The notes under the pieces: generated by a model
Seen by the model: the letters and a program-made list of their open reading frames with translations, nothing else
Database searches by the model: none
What the model was told of the DNA's origin: nothing
Program-made: the position numbers and the translations under genes
NCBI GenBank assembly: GCA_945881965.1
Contig: CAMCVS010000006.1
Span: forward strand, 62,001 to 126,000
From: Paracoccus haematequi
GTDB taxonomy: Bacteria > Pseudomonadota > Alphaproteobacteria > Rhodobacterales > Rhodobacteraceae
Length of the DNA stretch: 64,000 nt
Direction: 5' to 3'
Part shown: positions 27,554-38,278 of the stretch, piece after piece
How the letters are laid out: the number at the start of each line of letters is the position of its first letter
Position numbering within the stretch: position 1 is the first letter of the stretch

Positions 27554-28870
27554 TCACGCCGCCAGCATCGCGCGTGCCGCCGTGGTGCCCGATATAAGCG
27601 CGCCGTGGGCGGTGCCGAAATAGTCGGGCGCGGTTGCCTCGCCCGCGAACCACAGCGCGCCGTCCCAATCGCGGCCCGCCAGCGCGCGGCGCATCCTGGG
27701 GGTGCTGCCGGTGGCGTTGAAGCTGTAGCTGCCGCGCGCAAAGGGATCGGCGCGCCACCGCGTGATCTGTGCGGCGATTGGCGCGGGAAAGCTGTTGCCG
27801 AACATGGCGCGCAGCGCGTCATGGGCGGCGGCCTGCGTGGCGCGGTCGTCCAGCGCCTCGATGGCATCGGCCTGATCGGCGGCGTTGAAGCCCAAGAGCA
27901 CGGGTTGTTTCGCCGTGCGCGCCAGCGATACCCATTCCGCCCAGACCCCCGGCTGCGGTCCCAGCCATTCGATCCAGTCCACGTCATCGGGCCAGACCAC
28001 GCGGTCAAACCGCAGCCAGCATTTGTTCAACAGCCCCATGCCCAGCGTCGCAATCGCCGCCTGCCGGTCGCGCGCCAGCGGTCGGGTGAACAGCGCGGGT
28101 TCCGCCTGCAACACGCCCAAAGGCAGGGTGCAAAGGATATGCTGTGCGGTCATGTGGGAGCCGTTCACCCGCACCTCGCCGGGTGCAATCGCGGTGACCT
28201 GCGCGCCCAGCCGGATATCGAGGCCTTGGGCAAGTCGCGCGGTCAACTGGTCGAACCCGTCGGGAAACAGCACATCCGGGCCGTCGAACACCTCTGCCGC
28301 GTCGCCATACCACGCCGACAGCGCCTGCGCCGCGCCGCCATATTCCTGTTCCAGCGTGCTGTTGATCACATGGTCCACCAGCCGCCGGTCCGCCGGACCC
28401 ATCGCTTGCCAATCGGGCAACGCCTGCACCGCCGCGCGCACCGAGATATCGGTTTCACGCTGGTTCGCCGCCTTGATTGCCCGCGCGATCAGGCGTTCCG
28501 CGCGGGTCAGGTCGGGGTCCACCGCGCGCCCATCCGCATCCAGCAGCATTGCGGCGTCATAGCTGGTTTCCAGCCGCCGCGCTCCCGCCGCATCTGCCAG
28601 ATTGGTCAGCGGATTGCCCGTCGTGCCATGGATCCAGCTTGCGCCCAGATCGACCGGCAGACCAGACCACAGCCGCGCGGTGTGGATGCGCCCGCCGATG
28701 CGGTCCCGCGCCTCCAGAACCGTGACGCGCGCACCTGCCGCCTGCAAATGTTGCGCCGCCGCCAACCCTGCCAGCCCCGCGCCGATCACGATCACCGACA
28801 TATCCGCCGCCCTTGCACGGTGTGGGGCCAGCGCGGCGGCGAGCGAGGACAACAGCAAACGCCGGCTCAT
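27554..28870 (-). CDS. FAD-dependent amine oxidase, probably exported
   Basis: 438 residues, flavin monoamine oxidase family. After a twin-arginine-like leader (MSRRLLLSSLAAAL to ~residue 24) comes the dinucleotide motif VIGAGLAGLAAA and LEARDRIGGRI; the C-terminal FAD motif LWFAGEATAPDYFGTAHGA is present. ATG 28870 overlaps the stop of the small membrane protein gene (ATGA). The leader suggests folded export by Tat, but its hydrophobic part is short. Substrate amine unknown. Confidence 0.88.
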   Translation of the reverse strand: MSRRLLLSSLAAALAPHRARAADMSVIVIGAGLAGLAAAQHLQAAGARVTVLEARDRIGGRIHTARLWSGLPVDLGASWIHGTTGNPLTNLADAAGARRLETSYDAAMLLDADGRAVDPDLTRAERLIARAIKAANQRETDISVRAAVQALPDWQAMGPADRRLVDHVINSTLEQEYGGAAQALSAWYGDAAEVFDGPDVLFPDGFDQLTARLAQGLDIRLGAQVTAIAPGEVRVNGSHMTAQHILCTLPLGVLQAEPALFTRPLARDRQAAIATLGMGLLNKCWLRFDRVVWPDDVDWIEWLGPQPGVWAEWVSLARTAKQPVLLGFNAADQADAIEALDDRATQAAAHDALRAMFGNSFPAPIAAQITRWRADPFARGSYSFNATGSTPRMRRALAGRDWDGALWFAGEATAPDYFGTAHGALISGTTAARAMLAA

Positions 28871-29316
28871 CCGCATGGCGGGGTCCGGGCGCAATCGCCG
28901 CGCGCGGTTTCGATCAGGTCCACCAGATCAGGGTCATACAAGGCCATCTCCTCTGCCGTCATCCGGCACAGATGCGCCGCGTGATCCGCCAGATGCGCCT
29001 GCATCGGCGCGCGCCAGTCCGGGCTGACCGCCAGCGTCTGTTCCGCCGTATACAGCAGGTATTCCACATAAGCCGCATGCGCCGCCTCTGCCGCTGCATC
29101 GGCCAGGGCACAGATATCGGCTGTCGCCAGATCGGGCCGCTGCACGGTCAGGTTTAGGAACTCGCGATAAATCTCGCGCGCGGTCTGGTCACGCTGGATG
29201 CGGTCGGCGCCCGCGATCTGCAACGGCACAAGGATCAGCGCCGATACCGCCGCCACCCCCGTCACCACGGCGGCGAGGGTCTGCAACGTGCTGCCATGAC
29301 GGTCGATCCAGCGCAT
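28867..29316 (-). CDS. small membrane-anchored protein of unknown function
   Basis: 149 residues. One transmembrane helix around residues 14-35 (AAVVTGVAAVSALILVPLQI), then a soluble part with three helices rich in Ala, Glu and His and four cysteines. Faintly like DUF4760-type single-helix proteins, but not assigned. Stop overlaps the amine oxidase start (ATGA), suggesting a joint function or at least coupled translation. ATG 29316 gives a start just before the helix; upstream in-frame starts lack a site. Confidence 0.7.
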   Translation of the reverse strand: MRWIDRHGSTLQTLAAVVTGVAAVSALILVPLQIAGADRIQRDQTAREIYREFLNLTVQRPDLATADICALADAAAEAAHAAYVEYLLYTAEQTLAVSPDWRAPMQAHLADHAAHLCRMTAEEMALYDPDLVDLIETARGDCARTPPCG

Positions 29317-29336
29317 GATCCGGCCTGTGTTCAGGG

Positions 29337-29780
29337 TCAGTCGAACTTGCGCGAGGGCGCGAGCACAGTCGCCTCGCCCACCAGCACTTTCTTGCCATTG
29401 ACCAGACACCGGCAATCCAGTTGCACGCGACGCTTGGCGATGTCGATGCCGGTCACCTCGACCTCGGCGCGGACCATGTCGCCGGGGCGCACGGGGGCGA
29501 GGAATTTCAGCGTCTGGCCCATATAGACCGTGCCATGACCGGGCAGTTGTTCACCGATCACCGCCGAAATCAGCCCGGCGGTCAGCATGCCATGCGCGAT
29601 GCGGCCCTCAAAGATGGTGTCGCGGGCATAGTCATCGTCCAGATGCACCGGGTTGTGGTCGGTGGACACCTCGGCGAACATCTCGATGTCGCGGTCAGTG
29701 ACGACCTTTTGCAGATAGCGCATCATCCCGACCTCGATATCCTCGATGACGATGGTGCCACGCGGTAGATTGTCCAACAT
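29337..29780 (-). CDS. MaoC-family enoyl-CoA hydratase (PhaJ-like)
   Basis: 147 residues, single hotdog domain. The hydratase motif is complete: VSTDHNPVHLDDDYA carries the catalytic Asp and His pair. This is the intact counterpart of the degenerate MaoC domain at 4351. ATG 29780 has AGAGGG upstream. Probably hydrates trans-2-enoyl-CoA to R-3-hydroxyacyl-CoA. Transcribed towards the amine oxidase genes; functional link unclear. Confidence 0.9.
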   Translation of the reverse strand: MLDNLPRGTIVIEDIEVGMMRYLQKVVTDRDIEMFAEVSTDHNPVHLDDDYARDTIFEGRIAHGMLTAGLISAVIGEQLPGHGTVYMGQTLKFLAPVRPGDMVRAEVEVTGIDIAKRRVQLDCRCLVNGKKVLVGEATVLAPSRKFD

Positions 29781-29893
29781 CCGACCCTCTTGATTCTGCT
29801 TGCCGACACGCCAGAGGTAACAATACCACGCGGGCGACGCACTTTCGGCAACTTTATTGCTTTGCAATCGCAGAAATGCAAGCTGGAAATCAC

Positions 29894-30769
29894 CTAGGCC
29901 AATTGCCCCATCGCATAGGGCGGTGCCAGCATTTCCCTTTCCAAAAAGGCGCTTAGCGCGGCAGGGTCGGGTTGCTGCGCGGTTTTCGTCTCAAGGCGCG
30001 CCAGCCCGCCGGTGATGAACAGGCTGTCGAGGTCTTCGCCGACTGCGCCCCTGATGTCGGTGCCGATTCCATCGCCGATGGCCAGAATGCGCGCGCTGTC
30101 CGCGTTGCGGTCCAGCGCAGCCAGACGCCGCCGCGCCAGATCATAGATCGGCGGATGCGGTTTGCCGAAATACAGGCTTTCGCCCCCCATTTCGGTGTAG
30201 AGCCGCGCAACAGCACCCGCACACCATTCGCGGATCTCGCCACGGTCCACCACGATATCGGGGTTGGCGCACAACAGCTTGAGGCCCCGCGTCTTGGCCA
30301 GAAGCAAGTCCGGGCGCAACACGTCCGGCGCGGCCATCGGGTCGAACGGGCCGCAGCAGACGATGCCTTCGGCGTTTTTCAGATCAACACGCGTGATCTC
30401 GACCGGTTTTTCGACAATGGCGATGGGGTCAAAGAACCCCGCGTCACGGTCCCATTCGCCCATGAACCAGACCTTGCCCCCCACCGCGCCCTGCCGCATC
30501 GCCGCGCGCGCGGCATCACCCGACGTGGCGATGGTGTCCCAGGCATCGGGGGGCACCCCGAAGCGGTCGAGCTGTTTTTCCACGCCGCGACGTGGTTGCG
30601 GCGAGTTCGTGACCAGCACCACCGCGCCCCCGGTCGCGCGATAGGCCTGCAAGGCCGCCACGGCGGACGGGATCGCGCGGACCCCGTCATGCACACAGCC
30701 CCACAGATCGACGAACAGCGCGTCATAGTCAGACGCCACGTCAGAAAGGCGGTCGATGATCCGGGTCAT
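29894..30769 (-). CDS. HAD-superfamily IIA hydrolase
   Basis: 291 residues, the NagD/pyridoxal-phosphatase-like subfamily (TIGR01459 type). Motif I is FVDLWGCVHDG with the second Asp of DxD replaced by Trp-Gly (the subfamily pattern DLWG), motif II is VLVTNSPQPR, motif III YFGKPHPPIYDLA and motif IV AIGDGIGTDIRGA. The missing second Asp of DxDxT is typical of the subfamily. Sugar or nucleotide phosphate substrate unknown. Confidence 0.88.
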   Translation of the reverse strand: MTRIIDRLSDVASDYDALFVDLWGCVHDGVRAIPSAVAALQAYRATGGAVVLVTNSPQPRRGVEKQLDRFGVPPDAWDTIATSGDAARAAMRQGAVGGKVWFMGEWDRDAGFFDPIAIVEKPVEITRVDLKNAEGIVCCGPFDPMAAPDVLRPDLLLAKTRGLKLLCANPDIVVDRGEIREWCAGAVARLYTEMGGESLYFGKPHPPIYDLARRRLAALDRNADSARILAIGDGIGTDIRGAVGEDLDSLFITGGLARLETKTAQQPDPAALSAFLEREMLAPPYAMGQLA

Positions 30770-30794
30770 GGCGGTGGTCCTTTGTGGAACGGTG

Positions 30795-30900
30795 GAGGGG
30801 GGCGCTGCCCCCCGCCCTGCGGGCCCCCCCGGGATAGTTTTGAACCAGAGAAGCAGGGGGCGGTCCCTTGGCTTCTCTGGTTTCCAAATATCCCCGCCGG
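30795..30900 (+). repeat. dispersed intergenic hairpin repeat, copy A
   Basis: GGGGGGC-GCT-GCCCCCC hairpin, then CTGCGGGCCCCCCCGG, then GGGATAGTTTTG and a perfect 12-bp inverted repeat AACCAGAGAAGC (30843-30854) / GCTTCTCTGGTT (30871-30882), enclosed by GGGATA/TATCCC. Related stretches occur at 43136-43197 (reverse orientation) and 62820-62880. Lies between the HAD and pyrophosphatase genes and could stop transcription or serve as an RNA-stability hairpin. Confidence 0.7.
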
Positions 30901-30966
30901 AGGCAAACCCGAGGGGCCGCGCAGGCGGCACCGAGATTTAAAGCGCGGCGCAGCCGCTACGCTTGA

Positions 30967-31887
30967 TCAGAGGGTCAGCGCGGGGATGATCTGCAACTTG
31001 CGGCTCATGATGCCGGGCAGCACGACGGTGTCGCCGGTGACAGTGGCGCCAAAGCTTTTCTCGGCGAAGGTTTTCACCAGATCGTTCGGAACCAGCAGCG
31101 TGGCCTCTTCGTTCAGGATATCGACCACGAACAGCAGCACCTGATCCGCGCCGTCTTCCTGGGCGACGTCGGGCATGGCGGCCATCAGGCTGGCCTTGCG
31201 GTCAAGGATCACCTTGGGTGCGGTGGTTTCCAGAACCGAGACGCGCAGGTTCTTGCCTGCGACGGTGTATTCCTTAGAATCCATCCGCAAGAGTTCGGCG
31301 TCCGAGAACGACGACACGTCGGATTTTGCGGCGAACATTTCGGCGGCGAAGGCGGGGATGTCGAGACCCAACTCGGCCGCCAGCGCTTCGGCCACGGCGC
31401 GGTCATGCGGCGTGGTGGTGGGCGAGCGGAATTCCAGCGTGTCCGACAGGATGCAGGTCAGCGCCGCACCTTTCAGCGCGCGGGGCAGGCGGGCGGCGTC
31501 ATCGCCCATCAGGTCCAGCATCACGGTGGCGGTGCAGGCGAGGGGGCGGATGGTGATGTCGATCGGGCCCTTGGTTTCCAGCCCGCCGACCAGCTTGTGG
31601 TGGTCCACGATGCCGCGGATATCGGCCTTGTTGATCGAAGGCGGCAGTTCGGCGGGGTTGTTGGTGTCCACGATCACCACCTTCTGGCCTGCGTCAACGT
31701 CCGCGATGATCGCGGGCTTGGCCAGATCCCAGTGGCGCAGCAGGAAGGCCGCTTCGGTGTTCGGCTCGCCCAATAGGCGGGCCTCGGCGGGGGTGGCTTT
31801 GACCTCGGTCAGATACCAGGCCCAGATCAGGGGCGCGCCGGTGGAATCGGTGTCGGGCGATTTGTGGCCAAAAACGAGCGTGGTCAT
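30967..31887 (-). CDS. ppaC: manganese-dependent inorganic pyrophosphatase (family II)
   Basis: 306 residues. DHH phosphoesterase fold with GHKSPDTDSTGA at the N-terminus, VDTNNPAELP, the DHH motif IVDHHKLVGG and the C-terminal DHHA2 domain with RKASLMA and SRKLQIIPAL. Hydrolyses pyrophosphate; needs Mn or Co. ATG 31887 is preceded by AAGGAACCCC. Stands alone between two unrelated genes. Confidence 0.95.
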   Translation of the reverse strand: MTTLVFGHKSPDTDSTGAPLIWAWYLTEVKATPAEARLLGEPNTEAAFLLRHWDLAKPAIIADVDAGQKVVIVDTNNPAELPPSINKADIRGIVDHHKLVGGLETKGPIDITIRPLACTATVMLDLMGDDAARLPRALKGAALTCILSDTLEFRSPTTTPHDRAVAEALAAELGLDIPAFAAEMFAAKSDVSSFSDAELLRMDSKEYTVAGKNLRVSVLETTAPKVILDRKASLMAAMPDVAQEDGADQVLLFVVDILNEEATLLVPNDLVKTFAEKSFGATVTGDTVVLPGIMSRKLQIIPALTL

Positions 31888-32034
31888 GAATGGGGTTCCT
31901 TGCAATACGGATGGTTTCGCGCGCCTTATAGGCGGGCGGGGCGGGATTGTCATCCGGGATTGCGCGCGAAATGCTGCAATGCGGCATTTCGCGGGCGCTT
32001 GCCCCGGACGCGTGCCGTGCAGTAGCGGTGGCGC

Positions 32035-32700
32035 ATGGCTGTGGCGCGCGAAACCGATCTGTATCCGCCCGTGAAGGCGTGGCTGGAGGCGCTTGGCTAT
32101 CAGGTCAAGGCCGAAATCGGCGCGGCGGATGTCGTGGCGGTTTGCGGCGATGACATGGTGGTGGTCGAATTGAAGCGGGCGTTTTCGCTGGCGCTTTTGT
32201 TGCAGGGCGTCGACCGGCAGCGTTTGACCGATCTGGTCTATCTGGGCCTGCCGGAACCCGCGCGTGGCACCGGCGGCAAGGCGTTCAGCGCCAATCTGGG
32301 CCTGTGCCGACGTTTGGGGCTGGGGGTGATCTGTGTGGGCACGCGGGGCGGGGTGCGGGTGGTGGCGGACCCCACGCCCTATCGCCCGCGTCCCGACGCG
32401 AAACGCCGCGCCGCGATGCTGGGCGAGTTTGCCCGCCGTGCAGGCGATCCCAATACCGGCGGCACGCGCGGGCGGATCGAGACGGCGTACCGGCAGGACG
32501 CGCGCGCCTGTGCCGCCTATCTGCTTGCGGGGCCTGCGCGCGGGCGTGACATCGTGGCGGCTACGGGGGTGACGCGCGCGACGCGGATCATGGCGGACAA
32601 CCACTATGGCTGGTTCGCGCGCCTGCGCCCCGGCGTGTATGACCTGACCGACGCAGGACGGGCCGCGATGGCACCCGGTGCGCCGTCGGAGTCCCCCTGA
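32035..32700 (+). CDS. DUF2161 PD-(D/E)XK nuclease-fold protein
   Basis: 221 residues. The N-terminal half has the nuclease-fold residues: Glu in RETDLYPPVK, Asp in GAADVVAV and the ELK motif in VVVELKRAF, the pattern of DUF2161 putative phosphodiesterases. The C-terminal ~70 residues look like a helical winged-helix tail (DIVAATGVTRATRIMADNHYGWF). Divergent from ppaC. Function unknown; restriction-like DNA cleavage or repair is the family guess only. Confidence 0.85.
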   Translation: MAVARETDLYPPVKAWLEALGYQVKAEIGAADVVAVCGDDMVVVELKRAFSLALLLQGVDRQRLTDLVYLGLPEPARGTGGKAFSANLGLCRRLGLGVICVGTRGGVRVVADPTPYRPRPDAKRRAAMLGEFARRAGDPNTGGTRGRIETAYRQDARACAAYLLAGPARGRDIVAATGVTRATRIMADNHYGWFARLRPGVYDLTDAGRAAMAPGAPSESP

Positions 32701-32718
32701 TTTTTAGCGACTGCGCAG

Positions 32719-32747
32719 TTGACAGGCGGCGCGCGATTGCCTACCTC
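32719..32747 (+). promoter_or_regulatory. candidate sigma70-type promoter of groESL
   Basis: TTGACA at 32719-32724 and TACCTC at 32742-32747, separated by 17 bp, directly in front of the CIRCE operator. Confidence 0.55.
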
Positions 32748-32751
32748 GCCG

Positions 32752-32778
32752 TTAGCACTCGGGCAGCCCGAGTGACAA
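32752..32778 (+). promoter_or_regulatory. CIRCE operator (HrcA binding site)
   Basis: TTAGCACTC, nine bases, then GAGTGACAA; this matches the CIRCE consensus TTAGCACTC-N9-GAGTGCTAA at 16 of 18 arm positions. Located about 70 bp upstream of groES, so groESL is expected to be repressed by HrcA. Confidence 0.93.
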
Positions 32779-32849
32779 CAGCCCTGCCGTCGCCCGACCG
32801 GGCCTGACGCGGGGCTGGCATTGAAACTTTGAGTCAAGGAGCCTCGAAG

Positions 32850-33137
32850 ATGGCATTCAAACCCCTGCATGACCGCGTTCTGGTCCGTCGCATCGAAGGC
32901 GAAGAAAAGACCAAGGGCGGTCTGATCATCCCCGATAGCGCCAAGGAAAAGCCCGCCGAGGGCATCGTGGTTGCCGTTGGCGCAGGCGCGCGCGACGAAG
33001 ACGGCAAGCGCGTCAAGATGGACGTCAAGGAAGGCGACCGCATCCTGTTCGGCAAATGGTCCGGCACCGAAGTGACGGTGGACGGCAAGGAAATGCTGAT
33101 CATGAAGGAAAGCGACATCATGGGGATCATCGAGTAA
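32850..33137 (+). CDS. groES: co-chaperonin GroES
   Basis: 95 residues, heptameric lid of the GroEL chamber. The mobile loop is [18 protein letters not shown] and the C-terminus [11 protein letters not shown]. Followed after 66 bp by groEL and preceded by a CIRCE element. Confidence 0.98.
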   Translation: MAFKPLHDRVLVRRIEGEEKTKGGLIIPDSAKEKPAEGIVVAVGAGARDEDGKRVKMDVKEGDRILFGKWSGTEVTVDGKEMLIMKESDIMGIIE

Positions 33138-33182
33138 GCGGCACCCGCCCTTTGCTCTGACCCCCAAGACGTTGTGTCTTAA

Positions 33183-34847
<1,665 letters not shown>

Positions 34848-34873
34848 TCCGCACCCCGGATCATGTTAGGGAA

Positions 34874-34899
34874 AGGGGCGCCTTGGGGCGCCCCTTTTT
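34874..34899 (+). terminator. groESL terminator
   Basis: Nine-base stem AGGGGCGCC/GGCGCCCCT with a TTGG loop and TTTTT tail, 27 bp after the groEL stop. Confidence 0.92.
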
Positions 34900-34931
34900 G
34901 TTGGAGATGTGACCATGCCGGGGATAGCACC

Positions 34932-35222
34932 ATGAGCCGCAAGGATGCCCGCCGCGCGTTGATGTTGCGGGTGCCGGTTGACCTGCGCCGCGCCGTGCTG
35001 GCGCGGGATGGGGGTGCGCGGCCGCTGGCGGCCAAGCTGCGCGGGCTGTTGCGGCGGGGGTTGGCGGCGGGGTTGCGGCCTGTGGCGGTGGCCCCCGGTG
35101 CGTTGCGGGCGTCCGCGTTGCAACTGTCGCCTGACGAACGCGCGGGGATGGCGGCGTTTGGCTCCGATACGGAACGCGCTGCACTTGGCCTGATCGCGGC
35201 GGCGCTGGAGGCGGGGGCGTGA
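34932..35222 (+). CDS. small hypothetical protein coupled to phnM-like gene
   Basis: 96 residues, Arg/Ala/Leu-rich and basic, starting MSRKDARRALMLRVP. No transmembrane helix, no family recognised. Its stop overlaps the GTG start of the phnM-like gene (GTGA), so the two are probably translated together. Good length and coupled start favour a real gene; the low-complexity composition is a caution. Confidence 0.55.
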   Translation: MSRKDARRALMLRVPVDLRRAVLARDGGARPLAAKLRGLLRRGLAAGLRPVAVAPGALRASALQLSPDERAGMAAFGSDTERAALGLIAAALEAGA

Positions 35223-36355
35223 TCGGGCTGACCATCGAGGGTGCGGCGGTGCTGACGCCTGCGGGGCTGGTGGACGCGGGCCTGTCGGTTGCGGGGGGCC
35301 GGATCGTGGCGGAGGCACAGCCGCGCCGCGTGCGCCTGCCCGATGGCTGCCGCATCCTGCCCGGCATCGTCGATATCCACGGCGACGGGTTTGAACGCCA
35401 CCTGGCCCCCCGGCGCGGTGCGCTGCGCGATCTGGGCGCGGGGCTGGCGGCGACAGAGGCCGAATTGGCCGCGAACGGCATCACCACCGCGATGCTGGCG
35501 CAGTTCTGGTCCTGGGAGGGCGGGATGCGCGGCCCGGATTTCGCGCGCGCGTTTCTGGCGGCACTGGCGGGTTATGGGGGGCAGGGCACTGATCTGCGGG
35601 TTCAGTTGCGCGTCGAGGCGGGGCTGGTGCCGGGGGATGGGGCGGCGCTGCTGGAGGTGGTGGACCGCCACGGGATTGGTCTGGTCGTCATCAACGATCA
35701 CTTGCCGCATGACGCGCTGGCCAAAGGCCAGCGCCCGCCGCGCCTGACCGGGCAGGCGTTGAAATCGGGGCGAAGCCCCGAGGCGCATCTGGCGCTGATG
35801 CAATTCTTGCATCAGCAAAGCGCCGCAGTTCCTGCGGCGCTAACGGGTTTCGGGGCCGCGCTCGCAGAGCGCGGCGTGACCTTGGGCAGCCATGATGACC
35901 GCACTGCGCGCGACCGCGCAGCGGCCCGCGCCTTCGGCGCGCGTCTGGCAGAGTTTCCCTGCACGGCTGAGGCCGCGCAAGCGGCGCATGACGCGGGCGA
36001 TGGCGTGATCATGGGCGCGCCCAACGTGGTGCGGGGCGGCTCACACGATGGCAACGTCAGCGCATTGGATATTGTGCTGGCGGGTGTCGTGGATGCGCTG
36101 GCCTCAGACTATCACTATCCCGCGCCGCGTATCGCCGCGCTGACGCTGGCTGAGCGGATCGGGCTGCCCGCCGCTTGGGCGCTGGTGTCCTGTGGCCCCG
36201 CGCGGCTGTTGGGGCTGACGGATCGCGGGCGGCTGGAGCCGGGTCTGCGCGCCGATCTGCTGGTGCTGGACGCGCAGGGCCATGTCGGCCTGACCTTGGC
36301 GGGGGGGCGGATCACCCATGCCAGCGGGCCAATCGCCGCCGCCCTGCTGGGTTAG
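35219..36355 (+). CDS. phnM: PhnM-like phosphonate triphosphate diphosphatase
   Basis: 378 residues, amidohydrolase superfamily. DIHGDGFERHLAPRRG carries the metal-binding His-x-Asp-x-Phe-Glu pattern of PhnM, with later VINDHLPHD, LGSHDDRT and SDYHYPAP metal ligands. In the C-P lyase pathway PhnM removes pyrophosphate from ribose 1-alkylphosphonate 5-triphosphate. No other phn genes are visible in the window, so this copy is an orphan here. Ends convergently with purK: stops overlap by four bases (TTAG). Confidence 0.88.
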   Translation: MIGLTIEGAAVLTPAGLVDAGLSVAGGRIVAEAQPRRVRLPDGCRILPGIVDIHGDGFERHLAPRRGALRDLGAGLAATEAELAANGITTAMLAQFWSWEGGMRGPDFARAFLAALAGYGGQGTDLRVQLRVEAGLVPGDGAALLEVVDRHGIGLVVINDHLPHDALAKGQRPPRLTGQALKSGRSPEAHLALMQFLHQQSAAVPAALTGFGAALAERGVTLGSHDDRTARDRAAARAFGARLAEFPCTAEAAQAAHDAGDGVIMGAPNVVRGGSHDGNVSALDIVLAGVVDALASDYHYPAPRIAALTLAERIGLPAAWALVSCGPARLLGLTDRGRLEPGLRADLLVLDAQGHVGLTLAGGRITHASGPIAAALLG

Positions 36356-37434
36356 ACACGTGGGACGATGCGATTGACATGGCCCATCTTGCGGCCCGGT
36401 TTGGCCTCGGCCTTGCCATAGAGATGCAGCGCGGCGTTGGGGTCGCGCGCGATGTCGGCGACGCGGTCCATGTCATCGCCGATCAGGTTTTCCATCACCA
36501 CATCGGCAAACCGCGCCCCGTCGCCCAAGGGCCAGCCCGCCACCGCGCGGATATGCTGTTCGAACTGGTCAACCACGCAGCCCTGTTGCGTCCAATGCCC
36601 CGAATTATGCACGCGCGGGGCAATTTCGTTCACGATCAGGCCCCCAGACTGGCCCTGCGCCGTCACGAACAACTCGACTCCCATCACGCCCACATAGTCC
36701 AGCGCATTCAGCACCCGCCCCGCCAGCAGCACCGCATCCTGGCGCTGCCGCGCGGTCAGCGTGGCGGGAACCGTGGTGGTGCGCAGGATGCCCGCGTCAT
36801 GCACATTTTCACCGGGATCATAGGCCGCGACGCGTCCGTCCAGACCGCGCGCGGCGATCACCGACACTTCGCGGTCGAAGGTCACGAAGCCTTCGAGGAT
36901 CGCGGGGGCGCCTGCCATCGCGGCGAAAGCCTCTGCGGCCTGCGCCGGATCGGTGATCCGCACCTGCCCCTTGCCGTCATAGCCCAGACGGCGGGTTTTC
37001 AGGATCGCAGGGCAGCCCAAGGCCGCAATCGCGGCGCGCAGATCATCCAGCGTATCGACGGCGCGATAGGGCGCGCAGGTCAGGCCCAGCCCGGTGAGAA
37101 AGTCCTTTTCCGTCAGCCGGTCCTGGCTGATCCGCAGCGCCTCGCGCCCCGGACGGATCGGGCGGATCGCCTCGATCAGGTCCAGTGCGGCGGTGGGGAT
37201 GTTTTCAAATTCATAGGTCACGACATCGACCGATTGCGCGAAGGCAGCAAGCGCCGCAGCATCGTCATAGCCCGCCTGCGTGACGCGCCACGCCACATCG
37301 CCTGCCGGGGCTGCGCCCGGTTCATAGATATGGCAGCGCAGGCCAAGGCGGCTCGCGGCGACCGACAGCATGCGGCCCAATTGCCCGCCGCCAAGGATGC
37401 CGATGACGGCCCCGGTCTGCAAAGGCTCAGTCAT
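36352..37434 (-). CDS. purK: N5-carboxyaminoimidazole ribonucleotide synthase
   Basis: 360 residues, ATP-grasp enzyme of purine synthesis that carboxylates [15 protein letters not shown] near residues 11-22, ATP-grasp [12 protein letters not shown] and the metal-binding [15 protein letters not shown] are present. Overlaps the end of purE by eight bases, so both are on one message. Confidence 0.96.
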   Translation of the reverse strand: MTEPLQTGAVIGILGGGQLGRMLSVAASRLGLRCHIYEPGAAPAGDVAWRVTQAGYDDAAALAAFAQSVDVVTYEFENIPTAALDLIEAIRPIRPGREALRISQDRLTEKDFLTGLGLTCAPYRAVDTLDDLRAAIAALGCPAILKTRRLGYDGKGQVRITDPAQAAEAFAAMAGAPAILEGFVTFDREVSVIAARGLDGRVAAYDPGENVHDAGILRTTTVPATLTARQRQDAVLLAGRVLNALDYVGVMGVELFVTAQGQSGGLIVNEIAPRVHNSGHWTQQGCVVDQFEQHIRAVAGWPLGDGARFADVVMENLIGDDMDRVADIARDPNAALHLYGKAEAKPGRKMGHVNRIVPRV

Positions 37435-37915
37435 CGGTCGGCTCCTCGGGGATCGAGTCTGAGAGTGCCGCGCGCCATGCGTCCAGCCGGGTGGCCAGCG
37501 CCGGATCGCCAAGCGCAAGGATCGCCGCCGCCATCAGCCCCGCGTTATAGGCCCCCGGCGCACCGATCGCCATTGTCGCCACCGGATAGCCGCGCGGCAT
37601 TTGCAGGATCGAATACAGGCTGTCCACGCCCGCCAGAGCCTTGGTCTGCACCGGCACGCCGATCACGGGCAGGCGGGTTTTCGACGCCATCATGCCGGGC
37701 AGATGCGCGGCACCGCCAGCCCCCGCGATGATCACTTTCAACCCGCGCGCCGCCGCATCGCGACCATAGGCCCACAGCCGGTCGGGGGTGCGATGCGCGG
37801 ACACGATGCGCGTTTCATAGGGGATCCCGAGTTCATCCAGCACGCCTGCGGCCTCTTTCATGGTCGGCCAATCGGATTGGCTGCCCATGATGATGCCGAT
37901 TTCAACTGCCGCCAT
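37427..37915 (-). CDS. purE: N5-carboxyaminoimidazole ribonucleotide mutase
   Basis: 162 residues, class I Pur[16 protein letters not shown] at the N-terminus, [13 protein letters not shown] and [12 protein letters not shown] form the active site. Acts directly after PurK. Confidence 0.97.
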   Translation of the reverse strand: MAAVEIGIIMGSQSDWPTMKEAAGVLDELGIPYETRIVSAHRTPDRLWAYGRDAAARGLKVIIAGAGGAAHLPGMMASKTRLPVIGVPVQTKALAGVDSLYSILQMPRGYPVATMAIGAPGAYNAGLMAAAILALGDPALATRLDAWRAALSDSIPEEPTDD

Positions 37916-37990
37916 GCCAGCCCCTCACGTTATCAAGGCGCGGACTATACCCGGTCACGCGCGACACGCAACGCGATCTGCGGTGCTCGC

Positions 37991-38215
37991 TCAGGCGATG
38001 ATATCCGGCGTCAGGCGATCCTCGATCAGGCGGATCATGTCCTTCAGCCGCAGCTTTTTCTTCTTCAGCCGCTGCATGGTCAGCGGGTCCGCCGTGCCGC
38101 GTTCGGACATGGCGATGATGGCCTCGTCCAGATCGCGGTGTTCGCGGCGGAACACCTCAAGTTCCACCCGCAACACATCCTCGGTCTTCATCGAAATGTC
38201 GAATGGCGCGTTCAT
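37991..38215 (-). CDS. YdcH family DUF465 protein
   Basis: 74 residues, all-helical and highly charged, with the lysine run RLKKKKLRLKDMI and the closing RLIEDRL typical of DUF465. ATG 38215; longer in-frame starts are not needed. Function unknown. Divergent from hsp20. Confidence 0.85.
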   Translation of the reverse strand: MNAPFDISMKTEDVLRVELEVFRREHRDLDEAIIAMSERGTADPLTMQRLKKKKLRLKDMIRLIEDRLTPDIIA

Positions 38216-38278
38216 CGTGCTGATTCCGTTCCCGACGTGAAGCCATAACATAGGGAATTTCCGCTTTTGCGCAAAGCC

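Noticed and set aside
36352..36355. Four-base overlap of phnM-like and purK stops as a sign of a frameshift
   Set aside because: Both proteins end at the normal family position; convergent stops sharing TTAG are harmless.
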